DNA of 64,000 bases from [Zimmermannella] bifida NBRC 103089 (GTDB taxonomy: Bacteria > Actinomycetota > Actinomycetes > Actinomycetales > Microbacteriaceae): contig NZ_BCSP01000001.1 of NCBI RefSeq assembly GCF_001570925.1, positions 310,001-374,000 on the forward strand, given 5' to 3'. Positions 17,649 to 29,314 of the stretch are shown here, piece after piece. Each line of letters begins with the position of its first letter. Within the stretch, counting starts at the first letter, position 1. Both the position numbers and the translations under genes were made by a program. The notes beneath the pieces are model-generated. The model had not been told where the DNA came from. It made no database searches and worked only from the letters and a program-made list of their open reading frames with translations.

Positions 17649-18677
17649 TCAGCGTCCCTCGGGCATCGCATGCCCGAGGTGTGCATAGGCCGCCGGTGTC
17701 GCGATGCGACCACGCTGCGTGCGCGCAATCATGCCAATCCGAACAAGGAACGGCTCAACCACCGCTTCGACCGTTTCCGCTTCTTCGCCGACGGTTACCG
17801 CCAGGGTCTTCACACCGACCGGTCCCCCATTGAACCGCGTAATGAGCGTCTCGAGAACGGCACGGTCGAGGCGGTCGAGCCCCTGCGCATCCACGTCATA
17901 GAGCGCCAACGCCGAGTCAACAGCCGCCGCATCCGCCACCGTTTGGTGCACCAGCGCATAGTCGCGCACGCGACGCAGCAGGCGGTTGGCAATTCGCGGA
18001 GTGCCGCGCGAGCGGCCCGCCAACTGTGCGAGGGCGGGTTCGCTCACCTCAAGCTCAAGCAGATTCGCGGTTCGTGCGAGTACCCGCTCGAGTTCGTGCG
18101 TCTCGTAGAACTCGAGGTGGGCAGTGAACCCAAATCGGTCGCGCAGCGGTGCAGGCAAGAGCCCCGCACGTGTCGTTGCACCAACCACGGTAAACGGCGC
18201 GAGGTCGAGCGGCACCGACTGTGCACCTGCACCCTTACCGACCATGATGTCGATGCGGAAGTCTTCCATCGCGAGATAGAGCATTTCTTCGGCCGTGCGA
18301 GCCATACGGTGAATCTCATCGATGAAGAGCACTTCGCCTTCGACCATGCTTGAGAGCACCGCCGCCAGGTCGCCCGCGTTCTGCAGCGCCGGGCCCGACG
18401 TTAACCGCAGCGAGCGCCCGGTCTCATTGGCCACAATCATCGCGAGGGTCGTCTTGCCAAGACCGGGAGGACCCGCCAACAGAATGTGGTCGGGCGTGCG
18501 CTGTTGCAGCTCTGCCGCCTTAAGCAGCAGTTCTAGCTGCGAGCGGACTTTCGTCTGCCCAACGAACTCGTCAAGCGCCTTTGGCCGCAGCGACGACTCG
18601 AACTCGAGTTCGCTTTCGGTGCCGCTAGCATCAACCACGTCTGCCGGGTCAACGTCCCAGCTATCCGCATCCATCAT
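17649..18677 (-). CDS. ruvB: Holliday junction branch-migration helicase RuvB
   Basis: 342 residues, typical length. AAA+ motor with [11 protein letters not shown], Walker [10 protein letters not shown] (residues 69-77), Walker [11 protein letters not shown] and the RuvB signature region [14 protein letters not shown]; the C-terminal winged helix contains [18 protein letters not shown]. RuvB drives branch migration with RuvA so that RuvC can cut. Its ATG overlaps the ruvA stop by four bases (ATGA), consistent with one ruvC-ruvA-ruvB operon. Confidence 0.98.
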   Translation of the reverse strand: MMDADSWDVDPADVVDASGTESELEFESSLRPKALDEFVGQTKVRSQLELLLKAAELQQRTPDHILLAGPPGLGKTTLAMIVANETGRSLRLTSGPALQNAGDLAAVLSSMVEGEVLFIDEIHRMARTAEEMLYLAMEDFRIDIMVGKGAGAQSVPLDLAPFTVVGATTRAGLLPAPLRDRFGFTAHLEFYETHELERVLARTANLLELEVSEPALAQLAGRSRGTPRIANRLLRRVRDYALVHQTVADAAAVDSALALYDVDAQGLDRLDRAVLETLITRFNGGPVGVKTLAVTVGEEAETVEAVVEPFLVRIGMIARTQRGRIATPAAYAHLGHAMPEGR

Positions 18678-19279
18678 CGCTTCGCTCCAATAATGGCGAG
18701 GGATGCGCGCAGCAGCGTCGGTACGGTGGCGCCCTGTTCTGCAGATTCGAGCGCTTCGTCAACGGCGCGCTCGGCAACCTTGAGCTGTGTACCCAGCCCG
18801 ACCAGTGCATCCACCACGTCTTGACGCATGGAGTGCGAAACGCCGGTGTTTGCGGCGGCTGCGCCGCTGGCGGATGCAACGGGTGTCAGCTTGTCTTTCA
18901 GCTTCAGAATGATGAGTTTCGCGGTCTTCGGGCCGACACCCGACACGCTCTTGAACGCATTAACGTTCTCGTCGGCAATCGCGGCCGCAAGTTCTGCTGG
19001 CGTGAGCTGCGAGAGCACGCTCATCGCGGACTTAGGGCCGACGCTCGGTACACCGGTCAGTAGGTCGAACACCTCACGTTCGGCAAAACTGCGGAATCCG
19101 AAGAGCGAAATCGCGTCGTCGCGAACGATGGTCGCGGTAACGATGGTGGTGATGTGGTCGAGCCGCAGTTCGAGCGCGTGCGTCGGGCTGACCTGCACGG
19201 CGTATCCGACACCGGCCACTTCAATAACCACCTGGGTCGCTCCGTGGTGGACAATACTTCCGGTCAGCTGCGCAATCAC
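18674..19279 (-). CDS. ruvA: Holliday junction DNA-binding protein RuvA
   Basis: 201 residues from a GTG at 19279, giving [13 protein letters not shown], which matches the usual 'MIAxLxG' start; the longer frame to 19318 overlaps ruvC and is unlikely. Domain I ([16 protein letters not shown]), the tandem helix-hairpin-helix region ([17 protein letters not shown] and [20 protein letters not shown]) and the C-terminal domain III that contacts RuvB are all present. The start lies four bases after the ruvC stop. Confidence 0.95.
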   Translation of the reverse strand: MIAQLTGSIVHHGATQVVIEVAGVGYAVQVSPTHALELRLDHITTIVTATIVRDDAISLFGFRSFAEREVFDLLTGVPSVGPKSAMSVLSQLTPAELAAAIADENVNAFKSVSGVGPKTAKLIILKLKDKLTPVASASGAAAANTGVSHSMRQDVVDALVGLGTQLKVAERAVDEALESAEQGATVPTLLRASLAIIGAKR

Positions 19280-19283
19280 GTCG

Positions 19284-19919
19284 CTAGCGTAGGCGTCCGC
19301 GCCCTGATTTGCTGGCACGTTCAGCGGCGAGCCACGCTTCTTGCGCCGGCGTCATGGCGCGAGTTGTGCCCGGTACAGCCGCGGGTTTCGTGTGCGTGCC
19401 CGAGCCGTGCGTGCGCGCGCTTGGGGTCATATCGACCAGCGGCGTTTTCCAAGCCGCACAGATCGCCAGTGCGAGCGCATCCGCAGCGTCGGCGGGTTTT
19501 GGTGCGTCAGCGAGCCGCAAGATGCGTCGCACCATCTCGGCCACCTGCGCCTTTTCGGCCTGACCGTAGCCTGACACCGCAGCCTTTACTTCCGAAGGCG
19601 TGTGCAATTGGGCGCGAATCCCCCGGCGCTGCGCCTCACGAATGGCGATGCCGATCACCTGGGCAACCCCCATGACCGTATTGAGGTTTCGCTGCTCAGC
19701 AAAGACCCGTTCGATTGCAAGCACCTGTGGCTCGTAGGCATCAAGCAGGCGTTCGATGCCGCTGCCGATGCTGTGCAGTCGTTCGGGTAGTTCGGTGCCG
19801 GGAGCAGTACGGATCACTTCGACGTGCACCAACCGCATCCGCCGGTCGGAACCATAGTCAACGACCCCGGCACCACAACGTGTGAGGCCGGGGTCGATAC
19901 CCAAAATGCGTTTGCTCAT
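19284..19919 (-). CDS. ruvC: crossover junction endodeoxyribonuclease RuvC
   Basis: 211 residues. The RNase H-like core shows the acidic catalytic residues: RILGIDPGLTRCG (first Asp), VLAIERVFAEQ (Glu) and PADAADALALAICAA (C-terminal Asp pair). It cuts Holliday junctions after RuvAB migration. The C-terminal 45 residues after WKTP are a variable, threonine-rich tail, longer than in E. coli RuvC but not unusual in actinobacteria. First gene of ruvCAB, 42 bases after yebC. Confidence 0.97.
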   Translation of the reverse strand: MSKRILGIDPGLTRCGAGVVDYGSDRRMRLVHVEVIRTAPGTELPERLHSIGSGIERLLDAYEPQVLAIERVFAEQRNLNTVMGVAQVIGIAIREAQRRGIRAQLHTPSEVKAAVSGYGQAEKAQVAEMVRRILRLADAPKPADAADALALAICAAWKTPLVDMTPSARTHGSGTHTKPAAVPGTTRAMTPAQEAWLAAERASKSGRGRLR

Positions 19920-19961
19920 AGAAACTGACCGAGCTTGCTGCCGGTGATCGACAGCTCGGTG

Positions 19962-20723
19962 CTATTCAGCGTCGAGCTGCTCCTGCACTTCGGCAGGAAT
20001 TTCCATGTTGGTGAAGACGTTCTGCACGTCATCGAGGTCTTCGACGGCGTCGATAACCGCCAGTACCTTCTTGGCAGTCTCGAGGTCGACCGGTACGAGT
20101 ACATTGGCAACGAACTCGGCATCAGCCGATTCGTGGTCGATACCGGCTTCCTGCAGTGCGTCGCGTACTGCCGTCATGTTGCTTGCCTCGGTGCGGAGTT
20201 CGAAGGTCTGACCGTGGTCGATCACTTCTTCGAGGCCGGCGTCGAGTCCTGCCATCAGAACGTCATCTTCGGTCGGAGTGCCGTTTTCGTGCGAAATCGC
20301 GATGACGCCCTTGCGCTCGAAGTTGAATGCCACCGAACCCGGGTCGGCCATGGTTCCACCCGAACGCGAAATTGCGAGACGGGTTTCGGCTGCGGCACGG
20401 TTCTTGTTGTCGGTAAGACATTCGATGAGCATGGCGACGCCACCGGCGGCATAGGCCTCGTACATGATGGTGTCGTACACAACCGCTTCGCCGGTGAGGC
20501 CGGCGCCGCGCTTGACGGCGCGATCGATGTTGTCGTTCGGAACCGAAATCTTCTTGGCACGCTGGATGGCGTCGGCGAGGGCGGGGTTACCGGCGGGGTC
20601 AGGGCCTCCGGCACGCGCAGCGACCTCGATGACCTTGATCATTTTCGCGAAGCTCTTCGCTCGCTTGGCATCGATGACGGCTTTCTTGTGCTTGGTGGTT
20701 GCCCACTTGGAATGCCCTGCCAT
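19962..20723 (-). CDS. YebC/PmpR-family protein
   Basis: 253 residues starting [20 protein letters not shown], the family's hallmark N-terminus, with [19 protein letters not shown] and [19 protein letters not shown]. The family has been described as transcriptional regulators and, more recently, as factors that help ribosomes through proline-rich stretches. The gene precedes ruvC on the same strand, a near-universal arrangement. Confidence 0.95.
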   Translation of the reverse strand: MAGHSKWATTKHKKAVIDAKRAKSFAKMIKVIEVAARAGGPDPAGNPALADAIQRAKKISVPNDNIDRAVKRGAGLTGEAVVYDTIMYEAYAAGGVAMLIECLTDNKNRAAAETRLAISRSGGTMADPGSVAFNFERKGVIAISHENGTPTEDDVLMAGLDAGLEEVIDHGQTFELRTEASNMTAVRDALQEAGIDHESADAEFVANVLVPVDLETAKKVLAVIDAVEDLDDVQNVFTNMEIPAEVQEQLDAE

Positions 20724-20824
20724 GTTTTCCCCTCAGCCTCAAAATTCTCGCCGACGGTGATTCGTCGGTGGTCGATAACAACGACCGACCATCTAGTTTA
20801 TGCCTTCTACCGGTATATCGCCGG

Positions 20825-22129
20825 CTAGTCGCTGGCAGGCCGCGCGAAAAATGCTCGAATCACCCGGTCGAGGTGGTCGAGGTCGCGCACGGCGGCAAGT
20901 TCTCGTGCCGAGTGCATCGACAGAATCGGAATCCCCACGTCGACGGTGCGGATACCCAACCGCGTTGCGGTGATCGGCCCGATCGTCGAGCCGCATGGAA
21001 TAGTGTTGCGCGAAACGAACGCCTGCACCGGCACTCCCGCAGTTGCTGAGCAGCGGCGCCAGAGTGCTTCGCCGGCAGCATCCGTGGTGTAGCGCTGGTT
21101 CGCGTTGATCTTCAGAATCGGACCACCACCGGTTACGGGTTGGGTGTCATCGTCATGGTGGTTCGCGTAGTTCGGGTGGATGCTGTGCCCTACGTCGCTG
21201 GATACACACCAGCTGGCCGCGTGGGCGCGAACGCGATCTTCGTCGCTTGCACCGAGCATCCAACCGATGCGCTGCAGCACGTCACGGAGCATTGGCCCAC
21301 CGGCACCGCTGCGGGTCTCCGACCCGACCTCTTCGTGGTCGAACGCGGCAAACACGGGGATGACGCCTTCAGGATTGGTAACAGCGAGCAGTGCGCGCGT
21401 ACCGGCGAGGACGCTGGCGAGGTTGTCCAGGCGGCCCGAAGCCACCAGCTCACCCGAAGCACCAAGCTGGGCTGGCGTTTGGCCATCGGCGACAAACGCG
21501 TCCATCGCGACGATCTCGTCGACTGCGACACCCGCATCCGCGGCGAGCAATTCGCGCAGGGTGTTTGCGCCGCCATCGACGTCGAGACCGATCACCGGGC
21601 GCGTGTGCTGCTGCTTGTCGAGCGTCAGCCCGTCGTTCGCGCCACGCTCGAGGTGAATGGCCAGCTGCGGGATGCGCGCGACCGGCTCGGTCGCGGCAAG
21701 TACCTGCCGACCGTCGCGCAGGATGCAGCGGGCCCCGATTCGCAGGTCGCGGTCAAGCCACGAGTTCAGCAGCGGCCCGCCGTACACCTCGACGTTCAAG
21801 GTCTGCCACCCCGACCGCGCCGTTTGCGGCGTCGGCTTGATGCGGAAGCCTGGCGAGTCGGTGTGAGCCCCGAGAATCGCAACCGGAGTGTGCGGCGTCG
21901 CCTGCTCGGGAATCCGCCAGGCGATCACCGCACCGTCGCGCACGAGCACGTAGTTACCGGCACCTTGCGGCCACGTCTCGGTTTCTTCGAGACGGGTGAA
22001 ACCCGCACCCTCGAACTGTTGTGCCACATAGTGTGCCGCGTGGTACGAGGTTGGCGAGGCCATCACCAGTTGCTGCAGCTCGGTGACGAGCCTTTCGCTG
22101 GTCGTGCGATCGGTTTCAGCAATGCCCAT
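20825..22129 (-). CDS. apeB: M18-family aminopeptidase
   Basis: 434 residues, usual for the family. It shows the cocatalytic zinc-peptidase signatures GAHTDSPGF (residues 88-95), VFAAFDHEEVGSETRSGAGG and SVGHSIHPNY-like DVGHSIHPNYANHHDD. It is predicted to be a cytoplasmic metallo-aminopeptidase with preference for N-terminal acidic or neutral residues. It lies between pdxT and yebC on the same strand; 75 bases separate its start from the pdxT stop, so it may be co-transcribed with pdxST. Confidence 0.93.
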   Translation of the reverse strand: MGIAETDRTTSERLVTELQQLVMASPTSYHAAHYVAQQFEGAGFTRLEETETWPQGAGNYVLVRDGAVIAWRIPEQATPHTPVAILGAHTDSPGFRIKPTPQTARSGWQTLNVEVYGGPLLNSWLDRDLRIGARCILRDGRQVLAATEPVARIPQLAIHLERGANDGLTLDKQQHTRPVIGLDVDGGANTLRELLAADAGVAVDEIVAMDAFVADGQTPAQLGASGELVASGRLDNLASVLAGTRALLAVTNPEGVIPVFAAFDHEEVGSETRSGAGGPMLRDVLQRIGWMLGASDEDRVRAHAASWCVSSDVGHSIHPNYANHHDDDTQPVTGGGPILKINANQRYTTDAAGEALWRRCSATAGVPVQAFVSRNTIPCGSTIGPITATRLGIRTVDVGIPILSMHSARELAAVRDLDHLDRVIRAFFARPASD

Positions 22130-22204
22130 GAGTTCTTCGTGCCTCCATCGTGGATGCCCGGGGTCTTGAGCATCGCGGTCGGGTTGACGGTGCGGTGGCC
22201 GCGG

Positions 22205-22804
22205 TTACGGCGTGATCCCATCCACGATACGACAGAACAATTCGTGCCACCGGGTGTCGGAAGTGACCTCCGGGTGGAACGAGATGCCGAGCAAGTTGCC
22301 CTGCATTGCCGCAACAGTCCGACCGTTAACGTCGGCGAGCGTGCGGGCCTTGGGCCCGACCGATTCAATAATCGGGGCGCGGATGAACACGGCGTGCGAT
22401 GGTTCGGGACCAAGCTCTGGTACATCCAGGTCGGCTTCGAAGGAGTCCACCTGCGAACCAAACGCGTTGCGACGAACCGTAACGTCGAGGCCACCGAGGG
22501 TCTCTTGTCCGGCCATACCGTCAACGATGCGGTCGGCAAGCATGATGAGCCCCGCGCAGGTACCGAACACCGGCATCCCCGATTGGATGCGGTCACGCAG
22601 CGGCTGCTGCAGCTCGAACATACGGCAGAGCTTGTCCATGACGCTGGATTCGCCGCCAGGAATAATGCACCCGTCAACGGCGGCCAGGTCGGCTGGATCG
22701 CGCACTAAACGGGCTTCGCGCCCCAGGGCAGCGAGCATATTGACATGCTCACGTACGCCACCCTGGAGCGCGAGGACACCAATCGTTTTTGGTGATTGCA
22801 CCAC
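22205..22804 (-). CDS. pdxT: pyridoxal 5'-phosphate synthase glutaminase subunit PdxT
   Basis: 199 residues. Class I glutamine amidotransferase fold: IGVLALQGGVREH, IIPGGESSVMDKL, the nucleophile in GTCAGLIML (Cys83) and the His/Glu pair in GISFHPEVTSD. It releases ammonia from glutamine for PdxS. The start is one of two adjacent GTG codons placed immediately after the pdxS TAA (TAAGTGGTG), which implies tight coupling and explains the lack of an independent ribosome site. Confidence 0.96.
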   Translation of the reverse strand: MVQSPKTIGVLALQGGVREHVNMLAALGREARLVRDPADLAAVDGCIIPGGESSVMDKLCRMFELQQPLRDRIQSGMPVFGTCAGLIMLADRIVDGMAGQETLGGLDVTVRRNAFGSQVDSFEADLDVPELGPEPSHAVFIRAPIIESVGPKARTLADVNGRTVAAMQGNLLGISFHPEVTSDTRWHELFCRIVDGITP

Positions 22805-23707
22805 TTACCAGCCACGCTCAGCGAGCTTGTGCGGTGCGGGCAGGTCAGCAACGTTGATGCCGACCATGGCTTCACCGAGACCGCGCGAAACTTCGGCAAT
22901 CTTGTCGGGGTTGTCGAACGATGCGGTTGCCTGCACGATGGCCTTTGCGCGAGCTGCAGGGTCACCCGACTTGAAGATGCCCGAGCCGACGAAGACACCG
23001 TCAGCACCCATCTGCATCATCATGGCAGCGTCGGCAGGCGTAGCAACGCCACCGGCAACGAACATGACGACCGGCAGCTTGCCGGTTTCGGCAACCTCAG
23101 CAACGAGCTGGTACGGAGCCTGCAGTTCCTTAGCGGCAACGTAGAGCTCGTCCTTGGTCATGCTCTGCAGCTTGCGGATCTCGGCGTTGATGGTGCGGAT
23201 GTGCTTCATGGCCTCCGAAACGTCACCGGTACCGGCTTCACCCTTCGAACGGATCATGGCGGCACCCTCGTTGATGCGGCGGAGCGCTTCACCGAGGTTG
23301 GTGGCACCACAAACGAATGGCACGTTGAAGTCCCACTTGTCGATGTGGTTGATGTAGTCAGCTGGGCTCAGCACCTCGGACTCGTCGATGTAGTCGACGC
23401 CGAGCGACTGCAGCACCTGAGCTTCAACGAAGTGGCCGATGCGGGCCTTGGCCATAACTGGGATCGAAACTTCGGCGATGATCGAGTCGATCAGGTCGGG
23501 GTCGCTCATACGGGCGACGCCGCCCTGTGCGCGAATGTCAGCAGGAACACGCTCGAGCGCCATGACGGCGACGGCACCGGCATCTTCAGCGATGCGAGCC
23601 TGCTCTGGGGTGACGACGTCCATGATGACGCCGCCCTTGAGCATTTCTGCAAGTCCGCGCTTGACGCGGTCGGTTCCGACAGTGGATTCAGTGGTGTTGT
23701 TGGTCAT
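22805..23707 (-). CDS. pdxS: pyridoxal 5'-phosphate synthase lyase subunit PdxS
   Basis: 300 residues from ATG 23707 ([20 protein letters not shown]); an upstream in-frame start at 23728 would place the operator inside the coding sequence. The barrel contains [56 protein letters not shown] and the C-terminal [18 protein letters not shown]-like segment. It makes PLP from ribose 5-phosphate, glyceraldehyde 3-phosphate and ammonia with PdxT. A divergent MocR gene and shared inverted repeats indicate PdxR control. Confidence 0.97.
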   Translation of the reverse strand: MTNNTTESTVGTDRVKRGLAEMLKGGVIMDVVTPEQARIAEDAGAVAVMALERVPADIRAQGGVARMSDPDLIDSIIAEVSIPVMAKARIGHFVEAQVLQSLGVDYIDESEVLSPADYINHIDKWDFNVPFVCGATNLGEALRRINEGAAMIRSKGEAGTGDVSEAMKHIRTINAEIRKLQSMTKDELYVAAKELQAPYQLVAEVAETGKLPVVMFVAGGVATPADAAMMMQMGADGVFVGSGIFKSGDPAARAKAIVQATASFDNPDKIAEVSRGLGEAMVGINVADLPAPHKLAERGW

Positions 23708-23725
23708 AGGCACCATGCTGCGCCA

Positions 23726-23778
23726 CAAAGTGGCCTAACGTAAGATCCAGAATGAACGACTTTCATTAGACCACTTTG
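23726..23778. promoter_or_regulatory. candidate PdxR operator (inverted repeat) between pdxS and pdxR
   Basis: CAAAGTGGCCTAA (23726-23738) and TTAGACCACTTTG (23766-23778) are inverted copies matching at 12 of 13 positions, 27 bases apart, in the 107-bp interval between the divergent pdxS and pdxR starts. The half-site agrees with the AAAGTGG(W)CTA motif I recall being reported for PdxR of Corynebacterium glutamicum. Placement near both starts suits activation of pdxST and autoregulation. Confidence 0.75.
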
Positions 23779-23814
23779 CCGGGAGTTCCGCGGCGAGAAA
23801 ACAATGAGGCAACG

Positions 23815-25326
23815 ATGCGTCCAGCAGTTTCGGCAGAGCTCGCGATCACGCTCGATCGCACCAGCACGGTTTCGCTCCCCCAACAGCTCGTGACGGCGGT
23901 GCGCGAATTGATCCGTGACCGCATCCTGCAACCCGGCGATGCCATGCCGGCAACGCGCGCATGGGCCGAGCAGCTGGGGGTCTCGCGCGGAACCGTCGTG
24001 ACCGCGTACGAGCAGCTTGCGGCCGAAGGTTACGTGGTTGCCGAGCGCGGCGCCGCCACCCGAGTCAATCCGAGTTTGGCCATCACCCACCCAGAGACCA
24101 CCGCCGACCGACCTCGACCGCATGCCCGAGCGCCACGCACCAAACCGACACGCACGCATCAAACGCCGGCACTGCATCCGGCACAACCAGTCACCGTCAA
24201 TATGCTCCCGGGGCAGTCATCGAGCGAGCACCTGAGCACGCCCGCCTGGCGCCGCGCGTGGCGCAATGCGGCCGACGGCGAGTTCGAAGCCGCCCCCCTT
24301 GGCGGTGCCCCCGAGTATTTGTCTGCCGTGAGCGAGTATTTTCGCCGGATGCGCGGGCTCGCGCGCGACCGAAACCAGTATCTGGCCACCGCAGGTGGCC
24401 GCGACGGGCTCGCACTGATCGTGCTCACCCTCGCAGCGGAACGACCGGGACGACCGCTTCGCGTTGGCGTCGAATCCCCCGGATATCCGTCGTTGCGTCT
24501 GGCGCTGCAGCGGCTCGGATGCACGCTGGTTCCGCTCCCGGTCGACGACCAGGGTCTACGCACGAATGCCCTCCCTCAGGGCGATTCACGCCCCGACCTC
24601 GTTATCGTCACGCCAAGCCACCAGTACCCGCTCGGCGGTACGCTGCCGATCACCCGCCGACTCGAGCTACTCGAATGGGCACGCCAAGAATCGGTGCTGA
24701 TCGTTGAGGACGACTACGACTCGGAGCTTCGCTATGTTGGCCGACCACTGCCGACACTCACCGCGCTCGACGAACCCAATCACGACACGGTGGTACTGCT
24801 CGGTACGTTCACGACAACGGTTGCGCCGGGGCTTGGCATCGGTTTGTTGTGTGTTCCGGATGCGTTGCGACCACGGCTCATTGACGCTCGCGCTGACCTC
24901 GGGTCGCCCGTGTCATCGGTGGTGCAGCGCGCCTTTGCCGAGTACCTGGATTCGGGTGAACTTGCCCGGCGTGCCGCGCGAATGCGCCGAGCGTACCGTC
25001 AGCGACGCACGGCCGTACTTGAGGCATTTGCCGAGGTGGAACACCTGACCGTGTCGCCGATGGATGGTGGTTTGCACGCTGTGCTGCACTCACGGCGCAG
25101 CGAGTCCGGCATGCTGCGCGCCTGCCGGAGCGCGCACGTGCTGGTTGAACCCGGTGGCGAGTACTGGAACCGTGCCGAACCAGTGGCCGCAGCTGCCGAG
25201 CCCACCGCATCCACCCCGGCCGCATCAACCGGCCCGGCCAGCGGCGGCAGCATCGTGATCGGTTACGCCCACCTCACCGACGCTGAACTGGCCGAGGGTC
25301 TGCGCCGACTCCGCGCCGTGCTGTAG
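23815..25326 (+). CDS. pdxR: MocR/PdxR-type regulator (GntR wHTH fused to aminotransferase domain)
   Basis: 503 residues from ATG 23815, chosen for the GAGG ribosome site six bases upstream. Residues about 20-85 form the GntR winged helix (LPQQLVTAVRELIRDRI, WAEQLGVSRGTVVTAYEQLA). After a proline/threonine-rich linker comes a fold type I aminotransferase-like domain with VESPGYPSLR and IVEDDYDSELRY. The place where family members have the PLP-binding lysine ('GTFSKTLAPGLR') reads GTFTTTVAPGLG here; residue 334 is Thr (codon ACA, 24814-24816). It is divergent from pdxS and so the probable regulator of B6 synthesis. The C-terminus carries an Ala/Pro/Thr-rich insert near residues 450-475. Confidence 0.88.
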   Translation: MRPAVSAELAITLDRTSTVSLPQQLVTAVRELIRDRILQPGDAMPATRAWAEQLGVSRGTVVTAYEQLAAEGYVVAERGAATRVNPSLAITHPETTADRPRPHARAPRTKPTRTHQTPALHPAQPVTVNMLPGQSSSEHLSTPAWRRAWRNAADGEFEAAPLGGAPEYLSAVSEYFRRMRGLARDRNQYLATAGGRDGLALIVLTLAAERPGRPLRVGVESPGYPSLRLALQRLGCTLVPLPVDDQGLRTNALPQGDSRPDLVIVTPSHQYPLGGTLPITRRLELLEWARQESVLIVEDDYDSELRYVGRPLPTLTALDEPNHDTVVLLGTFTTTVAPGLGIGLLCVPDALRPRLIDARADLGSPVSSVVQRAFAEYLDSGELARRAARMRRAYRQRRTAVLEAFAEVEHLTVSPMDGGLHAVLHSRRSESGMLRACRSAHVLVEPGGEYWNRAEPVAAAAEPTASTPAASTGPASGGSIVIGYAHLTDAELAEGLRRLRAVL

Positions 25327-25345
25327 TGGCAGGGGTACGGCGCGC

Positions 25346-25947
25346 CTAATCGCGCTCGAGTGACTCCTGCCACCAGCGGGCGAGCTCAGCACGCTGCTCC
25401 CCCAGCAATCGAGGCATCGGCTTGGTGCGCGCGATGATCGGCATGAAGTTCGCGTCATTTGCCCAGCGCGGCACGATGTGTTCGTGCAGGTGCCCGGCAA
25501 CGCCAGCGCCCGCAACCTGCCCCTGGTTCATCCCAATATTGAATCCGGCTACGCCCGATTGCCGCTTCAGGATCCGCATGGCTCGCTGCGTGAGTGTGCC
25601 CATTTCGAGGATCTCGGCCTCGTCGCACTGGTCGTAGGTGGCGATGTGACGGTACGGGCAAATCAGCAAATGCCCCGTGTTGTACGGGTACAGGTTCATC
25701 ACGACGTAGCAAGTCTCGCCGCGGTAGACGATCAGCCCGTCGGCGTCGCTCTTCTCCGGTGCGGCACAAAATACGCACACGTTTTCGTGCGTACGGTCTC
25801 GCTTGTCGTTGCCCAGGTACACCATTCGGTGTGGCACCCAGGTGCGCTCGAACCCATCCGGCTCACCGACAAACTCGGCCGCATATTCAGGCTGCACATC
25901 GGGCGCCTGAATCGCGTCTTCCGGATGGGTTACGTCGCGGTCCCCGG

Positions 25948-25951
<4 letters not shown>
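25346..25951 (-). CDS. HIT-domain protein
   Basis: 201 residues. [14 protein letters not shown] begins the domain, [17 protein letters not shown] is the typical strand, and the histidine triad appears as [11 protein letters not shown] near residues 155-165. Such proteins hydrolyse or phosphorylyse dinucleoside polyphosphates (AP4A-phosphorylase-like). Its ATG overlaps the thrS TGA by four bases. In many actinobacteria pgsA follows; here pdxR converges on it with a 19-bp gap and pgsA is absent. Confidence 0.92.
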
Positions 25952-27990
<2,039 letters not shown>

Positions 27991-28156
27991 ATCGACTCCT
28001 CGGTTGGTCTGCCACGCAAATGTGGGCAGGTTCGTTTTGCAATAACACTTAATTCTACGGTGGTCGCCCGCCCTGCGGTTACTGCAGTTGTTTGGATGCG
28101 CGAGGTCACGGTGTTCGCGCCAGTCACAGTTGGTTCCGGCCAGCGATGCTTATTGG

Positions 28157-28540
28157 CTAGCTGACTGTGCGTCCGCCGAGCGCATCGACGAAGTCTTGCG
28201 GGTTCTCGACGTTAATCATCCAGTTATTGCCGACCAGTAGGTGCGTGCCCACGGCCAGGTCTTTGGAACGCTGAATGGCATGCTCGAGTTCTTCGGGCTT
28301 GTTATAGATCGCGATGACGACCTTATCGTTGCAGCGGCCAGCTTGGGCGTCGTAATCACCCGGATCAATTTCTTCCCAGCTTGGGCATTCGCCGCCGGCA
28401 GCGATGAAGGCGTCGCGCAGTGCTTCGAGCGAGTCATAACTCGTTGGCTTGCCGGTTTTCTGTGGCACGGACTCGCCACCGGTGCATCCGGTGAGCAGAA
28501 GTGTCGCGGCAGCAATCGAAATCAGGGCACGTGAACGCAT
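28157..28540 (-). CDS. hypothetical lipoprotein
   Basis: 127 residues from ATG 28540; a longer frame to 28600 adds an arginine-rich extension before the signal peptide. The N-terminus MRSRALISIAAATLLLTGC carries a lipobox (LLTGC), so the mature protein would be lipid-modified at Cys19. The mature part (YDSLEALRDAFIAAGGECPS, DYDAQAGRCNDKVVIAIYNK) has two further cysteines that may pair. I recognise no domain. It is a single gene between the thrS leader and the tRNA cluster. Confidence 0.75.
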   Translation of the reverse strand: MRSRALISIAAATLLLTGCTGGESVPQKTGKPTSYDSLEALRDAFIAAGGECPSWEEIDPGDYDAQAGRCNDKVVIAIYNKPEELEHAIQRSKDLAVGTHLLVGNNWMINVENPQDFVDALGGRTVS

Positions 28541-28742
28541 GCTGACGATGCTACGTCGAATCGTTGCACTGCGCTGCCTCGGCGTGCGTACCCACCACAA
28601 GTTGCGGCCGCCTTCGCACAGTTCACGGGCGCCTTACCATGCAAAGCGGGCCGCAACTCCCCAGCCCCATCCATGTTGAGGCCAGCTTTGCAGGTGGTGG
28701 AAACGTAGAACGGCCACCCGAAGGTGGCCATCAAATCCTGTG

Positions 28743-28814
28743 TGCGCGATACTGGGATCGAACCAGTGACCTCTTCCGTGTCAGGGAAGCGCGCTACCGC
28801 TGCGCCAATCGCGC
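28743..28814 (-). tRNA. tRNA-Val (GAC)
   Basis: On the minus strand GCGCGAT pairs with ATCGCGC as acceptor stem, followed by discriminator A. The D-arm has TGGCGCAGCGGTAGCGC, the anticodon loop is CTGACAC between CTTCC and GGAAG, giving GAC, and the T-arm contains GGTTCGATCCC. CCA is not encoded. Confidence 0.95.
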
Positions 28815-28855
28815 GAATCTCTAGGAGAACCGCTGGATCCGTTTGGAATCCGCCG

Positions 28856-28926
28856 AGGTGACGACGGGATTCGAACCCGTGTATACGGCTTTGCAGGCCG
28901 CTGCCTCGCCTCTCGGCCACGTCACC
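28856..28926 (-). tRNA. tRNA-Cys (GCA)
   Basis: Acceptor stem GGTGACG/CGTCACC with discriminator T, as expected for Cys. The anticodon loop is CTGCAAA between GCGGC and GCCGT (anticodon GCA), and the T-arm is CGGGTTCGAATCCCG. 71 bases, no encoded CCA. Confidence 0.95.
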
Positions 28927-28982
28927 GTGTTGGGATCTATTCCCGTGCATCCCGGGATGAAAACTCACCCAGTTCACACTCG

Positions 28983-29055
28983 AGCGGATGACGAGACTCG
29001 AACTCGCGACCCTCACCTTGGCAAGGTGATGCGCTACCAACTGCGCTACATCCGC
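28983..29055 (-). tRNA. tRNA-Gly (GCC)
   Basis: Acceptor stem GCGGATG/CATCCGC with discriminator T. The anticodon loop is TTGCCAA between CACC and GGTG (anticodon GCC), and the T-arm is GCGAGTTCGAGTCTCGT. It is the first of the Gly-Cys-Val cluster on the minus strand, an arrangement common in actinobacteria. Confidence 0.95.
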
Positions 29056-29259
29056 GTGGCTTCTGCGGCGTTCCTGCCGCGTTCAGCACTCGAGAAACAT
29101 TAATCGAACTCCAGCACGCTTTGCAAATCGGAGCTATACGAGTTTTTAAATCCCCTGATCAGAACCGCTTTATTTTTCCCCATCCGGCGTGTTGCAACGA
29201 TGTAATTCACCCGCCATCCGTGCAGGTTTTCGCGTCACCGCGTGCAGATTTCGGCACGA

Positions 29260-29293
29260 AACATGCCCCGGCAGGTTTCTGCCGGGGCATGTT
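29260..29293 (-). terminator. hairpin terminator after zapE
   Basis: AACATGCCCCGGCAG pairs with CTGCCGGGGCATGTT (15 bp, GTTT loop), 22 bases past the zapE stop on the minus strand. The tail is only weakly T-rich. The rest of the interval 29056-29314 between tRNA-Gly and zapE is AT-richer and holds nothing else I can identify. Confidence 0.7.
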
Positions 29294-29314
29294 CGGATGA
29301 TTCGGTGCGCTGCG

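Noticed and set aside
27991-28156. Possible T-box leader upstream of thrS
   Set aside because: The interval is only 166 bp and shows neither the T-box consensus nor a specifier-loop and antiterminator arrangement.
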